Shown: piece by piece, positions 22,215 to 32,831 of the stretch | Numbering within the stretch: position 1 is the stretch's first letter | How the letters are laid out: the number at the start of each line of letters is the position of its first letter | Source: Epiperipatus broadwayi | Lineage: Eukaryota > Onychophora > Udeonychophora > Euonychophora > Peripatidae | Assembly: GCA_028023455.1 (NCBI GenBank) | Contig: JAQFVV010006231.1 | Coordinates: 5,222,036 to 5,286,035, forward strand | Reading direction: 5' to 3' | Length of the DNA: 64,000 nucleotides | Made by a program: the position numbers and the translations under genes | Notes under the pieces: generated by a model | Database searches by the model: none | What the model was told of the DNA's origin: nothing | The model's input: only the letters and a program-made list of their open reading frames with translations

Positions 22215-23134
22215 GACTTTCACACCACTCACCACTCTATCTCATAACACTGATACTCTTGAATACATATATGTCAAAAGGATAAATAATCACCAATATA
22301 CATATTTTATCCTAAACCAGCAATCATCAGTTGGTCCAGAATATCATCACACACATTTGCAATAAGTGCTCAGATATATATTATAATAGCCAATCTTCAT
22401 ACTTTAATGGACAGGATTCAATTCACTCCACACTCCAACTCTTCAACTATCCATCCAATTGAAAATCTGATGTTGGAATGTTCAAATGCCACTCTGAGGC
22501 CAAGATTTTTGTCATACTGTTGACCTATAGTCAATCTGACTCCTCATGTACAGGACATAATCTATTTAATACATTTTATATATCTGAGCACTTATTGCAT
22601 ATATGTGTGGAGATGATAATCTGAACCAACTGATGACTGGTTTAGCATGAAATACAGATATTGGTGATTATTTATCTTTTTGACATATATGGGTTCAAGT
22701 GTTTTACATATATTGATATAGGTATATAATAAGCCTGTATTTCAGTTGTGACATAGTAGAGATGTCTGTCCATCCCTTGTATATGTATTAAATGGATTAT
22801 GTCCTGTACAAGAGGAGTTAGATTGAATTTAGGTCAACATGAGTGTGTCAAAAAATCTCAACCTCAGGGTGGTCTTTGAGTGTTCCATCATCAGATTTTT
22901 AATTGGGTGAATGGTTGAAGTGAGAAGTGGACTGAAGCCTGTCCATTAAAGTATGAAGATTGGCTATCTTATTATATATCTGAGCACTTATTGCATATAT
23001 ATGTGGAGATGATAATCTGGACCAACTGATGATCGCTGGTTTAGCATGAAATACGTATATTGGTGATTATTTATCTTTTTGACATATATGTGTTCAAGTG
23101 TATCAGTGATATGAGATAGAGTGGTGTGAAAGTC
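22215..23134. mobile_element. Inverted-repeat (foldback-like) element abutting element B
   Basis: Arms of about 360 bases, 22215-22574 and 22783-23134, are imperfect reverse complements. The outer ends are GACTTTCACACCACTC and GAGTGGTGTGAAAGTC. The arms share TCTATCTCAT, GACATATATG, a TCATCAGTTGGTCCAGA-type segment and TCCATTAAAGTATGAAGATT. The spacer (22575-22782) contains a third copy (22577-22702), in direct orientation, of the part of the right arm at about 22975-23100. No coding frame and no clear target duplication were found. Such structures are typical of non-autonomous foldback DNA elements, but the family is unknown. Confidence 0.7.
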
Positions 23135-23362
23135 TGTGGGCATTATGATTTATGGTTGCAATTTGCCACCTGGGTATACTTAATCTTATTATTAATATTA
23201 GTAGATAAACACACTAGCCATCCTTGTTCGATCTCAAGGTTAGATTCAATCGACTAGTTACTTGAAACAAAATAAAGGAAAGAAAGTTAAGGTTACACAC
23301 ATAGAAAGTGAAGTTTGGCACATGTAAAGTGAAGTTAATAAATGAGATAAAGTTGAGGTCAC

Positions 23363-23365
<3 letters not shown>

Positions 23366-23435
<70 letters not shown>
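23366..23435. repeat. TA dinucleotide microsatellite
   Basis: About 35 uninterrupted TA units. It lies between the two large inverted repeats. Confidence 0.95.
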
Positions 23436-23439
<4 letters not shown>

Positions 23440-23492
23440 AGGAAATCAAGTCATACATCACATGACTTAATTTAATAAGCTTGTACTACAAA

Positions 23493-24098
23493 TGTTATAT
23501 AGTGACTGTGAATAGCTCTTAACAAGCTTTTCCAAATATCCCCAGACCATTTTTCTAGCTGTTGGCTGTCATCAGTGAGGTGCTAGGATATTGAGATTAG
23601 ATCTAAAAGTATCAGTTCAATCCCAGCATTTATATAATAGTTATATATTAAGTAGAAAATCTGAAATTGTCAGGCATCTATAAATCTTCAAATCCAGCTA
23701 TCTAACTTAAATAGTCACATGGAACTGAATTGAGTTCAGATACACCATACATTAACAGCTTTAGCAATATAAAATCACCAAAGCTTCAATAGCAAACCTA
23801 TAATTGCAAGGAAATAAAGTCATACATCACATAACTTGATTGCTAAAGCTGTTAATGTATGGTGTATCTGAATTCAATTCAGTTCCATATGACTATTTAA
23901 GTTAGATAGCTATATTTGAAGATATATAGATGTCTGAAAATTTCACATTTTCTACCTAATAAATGCTGGTTTTAAGCTGGTGTTTTAGATCTAATGTCTG
24001 AACATTCTAGCACCTCACTGATGACAGCCAATAGCTAGAAGATGGTCTGGGGATATTTGAAAAAGCTTGTTAAGAGCTATTCACGCTCATTATATGAC
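23493..24098. mobile_element. Second inverted-repeat (foldback-like) element
   Basis: Arms 23493-23768 and 23839-24098 are imperfect reverse complements. The outer ends read GTTATATAGTGACTGTGAAT and, complemented, GTCATATAATGAGCGTGAAT. Shared arm segments include AGCTCTTAACAAGCTTTT, ATATCCCCAGACCA and CTGTTAATGTATGGTGTATC. The loop holds GCAAGGAAATAAAGTCATAC (from 23808), which also occurs just outside the left arm (from about 23437), so the true element may begin near 23436. No coding frame. A fragment of the arm recurs at about 2454-2510. Confidence 0.7.
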
Positions 24099-25890
24099 AT
24101 ATTATCATGTTCGTAATTTTTTTATTATTAAAAAAAAAATTAAATAACAAATCAAAACAAATTCATTTTACACTATATTATTAAATAATATAGAACACAA
24201 TATATAAATTTCTATAAAGGAAAAAAATCTACATATCTGCCACATACACACATACATATGTATGCAGAACATTAAATAGAAAACTGCTTGTTCAGATTCA
24301 TATGAGCATAAAATATTCTTTATTCACATTAATATAAAATGTCTTTCCCAAATCCCTATAATTTTGAACCTATTTTCATGAAAAGAACTATCAAACTAAA
24401 GCTATCTATAATTAGCTCAATTTCAACTTTCACTAACTTTTTTTTTTACTGATAAATATTACGATTCAAGAAGACTCTTTTATACATATAAATATTTATT
24501 TTTCAGATATAGTGTGTACAAAAACCACTCCCCCCTTCATTACATAATGCTATCTATTATTTTAAATAAATACAGATTCTCTCTATATGTTAGATTTAAG
24601 CTACAGATTTATTAATTTCTCCAAATAAAACTTTTTAACTTTTCTTAAACTAATAAAATTTTTTTTGCCTATAAATAGTTCATTTTTTCATCATTGGTTT
24701 ATATATGAAATAAACCAAGTGTCACAATACGTATATATTATGAGGGTAGCTTAAAATCACACCCACACAAATCTTAGCCACCTGAGATATTGGATTGTCT
24801 TGTAATTAGAATATTAATATAAAGAAAATAAGGTTTGCTAGAACACTCTTAAAAATTATAAATGTATAAATAGTTATGACAGTGTACTAGTTGTATATTA
24901 AATAGTGGGAATGATAGGTCGTTTACCATGAAATCATAGATATATATATATTAGTAATAAAATTATTTCTAGTGTTTATAACAATTGTATTGTATTGAAG
25001 ATCTTGTGTATCTTAATAAATGTATACAATGACTAAAATGATAAAAAAAGTCATAGCAATGGACAAAAGGTCAAGTATGGTATTAAGAAACCAAATATAA
25101 GAAAAGGGATGCTAATATTATTAATATTATTATTTTAATTGAATTGATAATTACAATATTTATATAATGCAACAATTGGCACGCTCTGTGAGTAAACAAT
25201 GGAAATGACACCAGTTATAAAAAGAAAAACAATTATAATTTTTTTCTTTAAAATTATGAGTTTGACATGAAAAGTCAACTTTGTTGAAGCAATTATTTTA
25301 ATAACATTTTTTCTACAAAATGGACACTTTTTAAATCAGCGTCTCTATAAATGCCAAATTTTTTATTTATTGCCATTTAAAAAAAATGAGGAAGCCAACA
25401 GAAGATTTTCATAAAAGCTGAATGATCAGATAAGTTTCAAATAACTTATAATTTAAAAAAAAAAGGTATTATGATTTTTTTAAAAAACTAAAAAAAAAAT
25501 TAGAACAGTTTATTCGGTTAAAGTTTTAATGACACAAATATGTTATATACCCAATATCACAAATAAATAACTGTATTCTATATATATTTTAAAATGTGAA
25601 CTGCATATATATATATATTGCAAAATATGATATACTTTGGCTAGAACAATTTTTGTCAAGTGGAGCATTTGCCCACTATGGCCATGTGAAATTAATATCT
25701 ATCTGTCTACATTGAAGTGTCTGATAAACTGGGTCCATGCATAATGGAAATCTACATGAGAAATAGAACAAAATCAGCCACTGCCAATATAAATATGTTC
25801 AGAATGTACTATTCAGAATCAATAAGGAGTCATCCACATTTATAATGAGAAAAATGCATAAGTAGTAAGAACTATTATGTAAGAAGGACT
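24099..25890. other. AT-rich non-coding DNA
   Basis: No gene, RNA or clear repeat boundary can be supported in this stretch. Confidence 0.5.
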
Positions 25891-25945
25891 CTGATGAAGA
25901 ATTGTGCCTGATCATCTCGATTCATGAAATATTGTAAATATTACA
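25891..25945 (+). ncRNA. Hammerhead-like core motif (candidate only)
   Basis: CTGATGA at 25891-25897 is followed by GAATTG pairing with CGATTC (25899-25904 and 25918-25923), then GAAA at 25926-25929. After that, ATATT and AAATAT can pair around a GTA loop. Order and spacing resemble stems II and III of a hammerhead ribozyme. Against it, there are unpaired bases on both sides of stem II and I see no convincing stem I. It may simply be the 3' end of an old retroelement. Confidence 0.3.
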
Positions 25946-28010
25946 ATTTTTTTCTTTTGTATAGATATGTTTTATTTGTTATATTTTTATTATCTCTGTC
26001 TTATATTTCAGAAGTACTAATGGTCTAATTTAACAGTTTGTAACAGTCCAACATAAGAAAATGTGAAGATAGCCCGGAGGGAAGGTTGAAAAGTATTTTT
26101 TTCTTTTAATAAAATTTTAGATACTTAAATGATACTTGACATTTTCGTTCGTGGCTATGAAATTAAATGCTTGAACTGAGTATTTAAACGGTAAGAGTCT
26201 TTCTCTTTTTAATTATCTAAAATAACCAATGCCACACCATGACATGACCATTTATATTATGTGTTATATGTTTTACTAATAGTATTCCTTAGATATTTTC
26301 AATGAATAAATGACTAATCCTTTGAGTTAATATACTTTACTATTTACTGTGCTATCATATTACGTATTGTTTCGTTATTGTATTTCTTTCATGATATATA
26401 TATGCAAGGCGATTATTTTAGATCAACCAACTTCCACACCTAGAACTGCATACTATATCTGGAGTTGCACTTAAATTTCTAATTAAGTTAGTTAACAATC
26501 TCATTTTAGTCTAATCAAGTTTTCATTACTTTTGGATATATAAATGTCTAAATTATGTGTATCTATCATGGGAAATAAGAGATAAGTAATTTTAAATTGC
26601 TTAAGTAACAATTTGATAGATACTCATCATAGACCTTAACGTTAAAAGTATAGGAGGAATATATCCAAATAATTCTCTTTCCCATGTATATATTTTTTGA
26701 ATTTTTTAATTTACATTGATTGACAATTTGCTCTATGTTTTATATATTTTGTTTTTATAAATAAATATTATAAAGTTTTGTTTAATTGACAAAGTCTCTC
26801 TAGTTTGTTGATCCAGCATTTACATTCAATCCTAAAACCGATATTCTACACATGCACACACACACATTACTGTTTAATGAGCACGAGAGATAAAGGTTAA
26901 ATCAAGGTTATTCTTTACTAATAAATAGAGTGTAGCTAATTCAATTATTGATTATCAGTCTGCATAGGTACATCCCTGTCAAGAGAGTCGAATGCGAATT
27001 CTTCCTGAGTTCGAATATTGAAGCAACGGATCCAAGAGAGAATGGGAGATGTTAGATGAACTGACTTAAACTGCATGTAAATTTGATAGATAATTATTAG
27101 GCTAGTCTATTGAAGATAGATATAATCATGAGTCATGTAATACTTCTTTGTGGTGTCTCCATCATCCTACCTGAAGACCCTAGGTCCGATTGTAGTTAGA
27201 TGTGACCTTCTCTTGCCATGTCCTCGACCAGAACATTACAATATATATATATCTTGAAGAAAACTATCTAAGATATACATATGGTGATTAATTACATAGA
27301 TATTAATCACCATTTAGTATAACAATCAATAAAATAAGTTTGGGTTGTCTGGGTATTTAGGAAAGTAGGTTTGGGTTTACTTGGATCTTCTGTACTTTCT
27401 ATGGTTAGAAACAATTGAAGGTTCTAGAGTTGGTTAGAGATCTTTTTATAATCAGAATATTCTATGTGCTATTGCAAATTTTTGTAACAATGTTGTTTTT
27501 ATCCACATTAATTACTCACGTAGTCTAATGAGAGAAAGGCTCATTTTGTAATAAATTCTCATCTTGCACTTACGTAACAAAAAATAAGATTGACATAGTG
27601 TAAGGTTTTTGATGAAAAATTCATTACCCTTGTTGGTGATAAATTTGTAAATCTCCAATTTCATGAGACAGTGATACATCTATAGTAAGAATGTGGACGC
27701 ATGCCATGCTTTTCCGTGATAGTTATCATTGAATTCCTAATGAACTGAATATGTTTGTGCCAATGACTGTCATTGTCATTTCTGAAATAGTGGTCAGATG
27801 GTTGATTGAAACCTAATCTTGTAGGTAAATTCTCCAGAAGACAATAGTTTAACTTTCATTTATACTTGAATTCTTTATAAATTCATATTAAGATGTCCAT
27901 AAATAAGAGGGAGAGAAACATGATAATTTTATTTGAGGATAAAATTATATAATAACTGATGAGCGATAAAAATGGTTATTTCCATTTCAATACTTCATTA
28001 AAAAATGGGA
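25946..28010. other. AT-rich non-coding DNA
   Basis: No gene can be supported. The stretch 26940-27260 is less AT-rich and has repeat-like texture (for example GTCCTCGACCAGAACATTAC near its right end), but I found no second copy in the window. Confidence 0.45.
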
Positions 28011-28196
28011 TATTGTGCTGAGAATGATGATGTTCAAGCCTCATCACAAGGCTATTAGCACTTGCTCTATCTATAAAGTTATGTATTCATAAATGTACAT
28101 ATAATTTTTTATGAATACATATCTTTATGGATAGAGAAAGCTGTAACACCTTGGGATAGAGCTTGATCATCATCATTTTCTGCACAATGTGTAAAA
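28011..28196. repeat. Hairpin (MITE-like) repeat
   Basis: Two arms of about 85 bases face each other around a short loop near 28100. The left arm contains ATTGTGCTGAGAATGATGAT and CTATCTATAAAGTTATGTAT. The right arm, complemented, contains ATTGTGCAGAAAATGATGAT and CTATCCATAAAGATATGTAT. The size fits a small non-autonomous hairpin transposon; no target duplication was established. Confidence 0.65.
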
Positions 28197-28696
28197 AAAA
28201 TTGCCTAAATAATGATCTTTAAATAAGAAATAAACATCTACAATATACAGTGAATAATATTCTTTATCTATTTAAACATTGCATATTAATGATAAAATAT
28301 TTGTAATGATGTTGTCAAGACTAGTATGGTAAGAATGAATACATCCATAGAAAAAAAAATTCATAAAAAATATAGTCAATAAGAGGATAAAAAAATAAAC
28401 CAAAATTTTTCTCTCTTCTTCATCACCCCAAAAATAAACAAGCAAAGATATATATATAGTTCTACATTGGATTATTTCTGTCATCTAGTCTAATTATCAA
28501 ATGTTTTCAGTAAAATTCAGACCTTAATTATGCTTTTCCAAATACATTTAAGTGTTACTATTAACATGAAGCTTAATACAGAATATGAAAAAGTAAAAAG
28601 CCTGCTATAAAAAATGAATTAAATACAACTAATATCTGAGTGAATAACATTGTGGTATCATATTTAGAACAGTGAGTAAATATAATGGATTCAAAA

Positions 28697-28990
28697 TTAA
28701 AAGGTTTCTAAATTAGTTGTAATTATATGTTGGACTGGGGTTTTCATTATTTACTAAATGTTTTTAGAAAAATTTTAAACTTTATTTCTAAATTTTTCAA
28801 GTACATTAAACTGTTACTAATAGCACACAAAATAGTATATAATATAATATTTCAGTGACATTATTTTCTTCAGATATTGCTGGCCTGACCAGTAACAGCA
28901 CCAGCATGGAATCAAACGAAGGTATTTTAGACGTGTGCATATTAAATTTAAGGTAATATTCTAACCATTCTGCCAAAAGCAATATTTAGT
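28697..28990 (-). mobile_element. tRNA-derived SINE copy 1
   Basis: On the minus strand the copy starts GCAGAATGGTTAGAATATTA, which carries an A-box-like TGGTTAGAATATTA. About 40 bases on, CGTTTGATTCCATGC resembles a B box (GGTTCGANTCC). A body follows that contains GCTATTAGTAACAGTTTAAT and AAAGTTTAAAATTTTTCTAAA. The body recurs in three other places between 28697 and 30945. Confidence 0.65.
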
Positions 28991-29811
28991 TTCATTTAGT
29001 TATCTGCAAAGTCTTCCCGATTTGTCCACTGAGGGCAGATAATGAATAATTTCTAAATATTATTATCACACTAGATTGACTTACCATTATTATGTAAATA
29101 ACTTCATTCAATTTTTTTTAAAAAAATTTCCTCTCTGTTCAATATATTCATCTTTTCCCATTCAAACATAAGTTCAGTAATACAAAATTAGTCTGCTACT
29201 TTAAGTACATCTATTTCTATCTTTCTAATTACCAGTTAATAGTTTTAGTCATTTTTCAATGGCATAAGTGGTTTCATCATTATACATTTTTTCACATTCA
29301 CATAGTGTTACATTGATATTTTTATTTTTCAGAATTATAAGTTCAGATTTTGTAGAAGTTAGGATTCTTCATAGTTTGTTATGACTTTAGAAAAGTGTTA
29401 TGATATCATATTGATTACATATTTTTTTTTTGTCTGCTGTCTTTCGATTATAAGTACACCTACAGCACCAATAATTGTTTTTTATGTTTCTTTTTGTTAT
29501 GTATTTAAGATTTTCTTAATGACTGCTGATGAATAACCATTCTTTACTTTAGTTTATTCTTTTTCCAAATCATTGGTTTTTGAACAAATTTCTTTTAGCT
29601 CTATTCCAAAATGATGGCATAATTCATACCATTCATTTCATCTTTGTCATTATTGCATGTATCTGCAAAGTATTTTTTTATATGTATAAGTTTTCTGTAA
29701 ACTGTAGTTTTAATTTTTCCAAGAGAAAGTATCATGTCACAGGTACATCTAAGAATGTTAATTTTTGTTTTTGTTCAGATTCTATTGTGAATTATATGCT
29801 ACTAAAATAGA

Positions 29812-30049
29812 AATTATGTGTTGGATTATTTCCATCATCTAAAATAGTGAATGACTTTAGAAAAATTTTAAACTTTATTTAATCTTTCCAATTATATGAA
29901 ACTGTTAGTAATAGTACACAGATTAGCATATAACATAATATTTTGAATGGTATTTTTCAGGTGATGCTGGCCTGACTAAAGACCGTACTAGCATAGGAAT
30001 CAAGCCTAGATCTTTAGATTCTTGAGTATTGAATTTTAAGGTAACATTC
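29812..30049 (-). mobile_element. tRNA-derived SINE copy 2 (left member of a head-to-head pair)
   Basis: The minus strand reads AGAATGTTACCTTAAAATTC, then GGCTTGATTCCTATGC (B-box-like), then GTCAGGCC and the same body as copy 1 (ACTGTTAGTAATAG on the plus strand, reversed orientation of the family; AAAATTTTAAACTTTATTT). It directly abuts copy 3 in opposite orientation. Confidence 0.65.
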
Positions 30050-30300
30050 TGTTAGTTAGAATGTTATATTAAAATTTAATCTTCCAAGAATCTAAAGATC
30101 AAGGCTCGATTCCTATGCTAATACTGTCATTAGTCAGATCAATAGCACTTGAATAAGAGAGATTACCATTCAAAACATTGTATTATAAATTAACCTGTGA
30201 ATTATTACTAACAGTTAATGTCATTAGAAAGTTTATAATTTTTCTAAAGACATTCAATATTTAATAGTAAATGCTAGAAATAGTTTGGCACAATTTCTAC
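30050..30300 (+). mobile_element. tRNA-derived SINE copy 3 (right member of the pair)
   Basis: The plus strand starts TTAGTTAGAATGTTATATTA (A-box-like), followed by AAGGCTCGATTCCTATGC, the best B-box match of the family. It then runs through ATTACTAACAGTTAATGTC and TTTTTCTAAAGACATTC. Together with copy 2 it forms an inverted repeat with arms of about 225 bases. Confidence 0.65.
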
Positions 30301-30799
30301 CAAAATAATATCATCACAAATCTTCAGGCAAAAATTATTAAAATGTATCCAGAATATTTGTAATAGTACTTCATTATGCGATCATACAACAAATGTATTA
30401 TTACCATATAGATAATAGATTTTAGGTAGAGATGGAATAGTATTTATGACTATGATGTTAAGGTCTTTATATAAATATTGCTAACTATGGGTGACAGCAG
30501 TGAACTTGTAACCATTCTCTAATTTTGTCTAAAGAATTCTGTATTGTAATGAAAGTATAATGCTGTTTGCAAAATGTTAAGAGTTCCATTATATTATTAA
30601 TAGAAAGAATTACTCTGGCTTGTAAGCTTTAATCTTCATTTAATCTATTGCTTATAATACATTATGCTTTATTATACAGTAAATATGTGAATAAATTTTT
30701 CACAAAGATTATCAATATGTCAGTTTTTTCAATTTTCATGTCTTAATTCCACAAAATACCTAGAATCCCTGACAAATAGCTGTATATTGTTGTATTTAT

Positions 30800-30945
30800 G
30801 TATTGAACTATTTCCATAATCTAATATTAAGTATAGAATGTCTTTAGAAAAATTTAACTTTATTCAGATAGTCCAATTACATCCAATTGTTAGTAATAGC
30901 ACATAGGTTAGTATATGCACAGTGTTTTGAGAGGTATTATTGTAT
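30800..30945 (-). mobile_element. SINE copy 4, body only
   Basis: The plus strand carries TTTAGAAAAATTTAACTTTATT and GTTAGTAATAGCACATAGGT, matching the body of copies 1-3. The tRNA-like head is missing, so this copy is truncated or decayed. Confidence 0.5.
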
Positions 30946-32831
30946 GCTAAAAGATTAAGAACTTGAGAATAAATCTTGGCAGGTTTTGATGAAGTGAATT
31001 TCTAGAACTAATGATCAGTATTACTGAAACACCATCCTTATGTTTTTTTTTGATGAAATATGACGTTAATTTACCTTTTTCTGAATCAATGAAATATTTG
31101 CAATTAAATAATGCTTATAATTTTGTTACTATAGATGGTATAGAATTTGTTTCTTGTTTGTATTGGCTTAATGTGAGGATCTATTATTGTCACTAGTTAT
31201 AATAACAAAATCGGAAGAGAGGAGAATAATAAGATTCAAAATATTTGTAAAGTTTAAAACAAAGTTTAAATTTTAACATTTAGTAAATAATAGATATTGA
31301 AAATAGTTCAACATATAATTGCAACTAAAATACCATAAGCACAATTTTTTAGACAAACATTTCCTGAATTTAATTTAATCAATTAAATAAAACTGTTTTG
31401 ATTTTGGTGCTCAAACATCACTTGATCTGAGTTAATCAATGTTCTGCTTTAAAAAAATAATGCCATTTTAATTCTCTTTTGCTTTGAACATTTTAGTTCT
31501 AAATTGAATAAAAGTATTAAAATGTAAAGATGTGAAGAGATTGTTGTAAATAAAATACAGTTAATATTAATTTTTTAGATATAATTAAAATTTTCATTTT
31601 CTCACACAGCCTTGAGACAGAATAAAGACACATGAAAAAAATAGCAGACACAAAAATTGCATTTCATGCTAAACAAACATTCTTATATTGACCCAGATAC
31701 CTTATTTACTATTTATCCTTAGCAAATTATTATAGTTTGATATAGAAGAATCAAATTCCCTTTATTCATATCTTTAATATCACCTACTTTAGATAAATAC
31801 ATGAATGATTATTACTAATCATTTATTAGATTTTCCCCAGATATAAACTTTAAACTCAGTTAAAGATTAATATGTTTTTTTTACTAAATATAATGATATG
31901 TCATTAATCCAACTTAATCTCTCAATTCTCCATGTAAATTGCATTTTTTTTGAGTTTTAATTAAAAATTCCTTTTTACCAGCTATTGACATTTGGAGATC
32001 ACATTGTATTAAATAGTAACAACTGCATAGACGCAATTTCAAAATTTTTTTTTAGCATAGTCTCAGAGAACTGTGCCTTTTTGTGATAGAGAAAAAAATG
32101 TGTCAATCCGTGAAAAGTTTTAAAATCGTACATATCCAACTAGATAATAGAATAATAAATGACTTTATATTGGTTTAGCATGTATGCTAGTATATACTAT
32201 ATAGTATATATGGGATAGAAAATGATGGAGTAAGACAGTTTAATAGATAATAAGATCTGACGAAGATTGCTAGAAATAGTCGAAACTGCAATATTAATAA
32301 ATAAATATATTTTGTTTCAAAGTGTCAAAAGAGTGGAATGTGGTTATTATATGTTATATATAGTACTGATTTTTAATTTGGTATAGTTTCTGATAATGAT
32401 TGGGATAATCAGATGTCCAAAGATAGGCCAACTGCAACAAACTGTACTGATGTTGTTGTGGTCATGTATAAATATTATTATTGTTAGCATAAAATGAATA
32501 TATATATATAAAAGTAAAGTTTTTAAATTATTGCTGAGCAAAGATCTTTTTAGTACCCATCTACAGTCAAGTAATGAAGACAGATTAACCAAATGCTGCT
32601 CAGTGAGAATTTAATAAGTGTTGTTTTTCATATTTGTTTATTCTCCAGTTAAAAATAATTAGATATTTATTTACTGATCAATTATTGGATAACTAACTTG
32701 ATTGGCTATAGCTCACCTACCTTAACAAAAAGCCCGATTAAATGTTTATGATGTAGCCTTTTTTTAAAATGGAATTAGGATGAAGATATCGATTTATAAG
32801 TGACTGTTAATGATCATGTGTCTATATATAT
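30946..32831. other. AT-rich non-coding DNA with a weak hammerhead-like motif
   Basis: No gene can be supported. At 32257-32286 the plus strand reads CTGACGAAGATTGC, a CTA-GAAA-TAG mini-hairpin, then TCGAAAC, that is a CUGANGA box and a GAAA box around a short stem. Pairing next to the boxes is imperfect. AATAAATAAA follows, so it could equally be the 3' end of a dead retroelement. Confidence 0.4.

Noticed and set aside
22703-22733. TATTGATATAGG in the foldback spacer resembling the start of element A's LTR
   Set aside because: About a dozen AT-rich bases; no extended match.
24099-32831. Search for a host gene in the largest element-free interval
   Set aside because: Frames such as 28272-28484, 29580-29810 and 31011-31196 are short, AT-driven, overlap repeats and show no domain or splice pattern I can defend.
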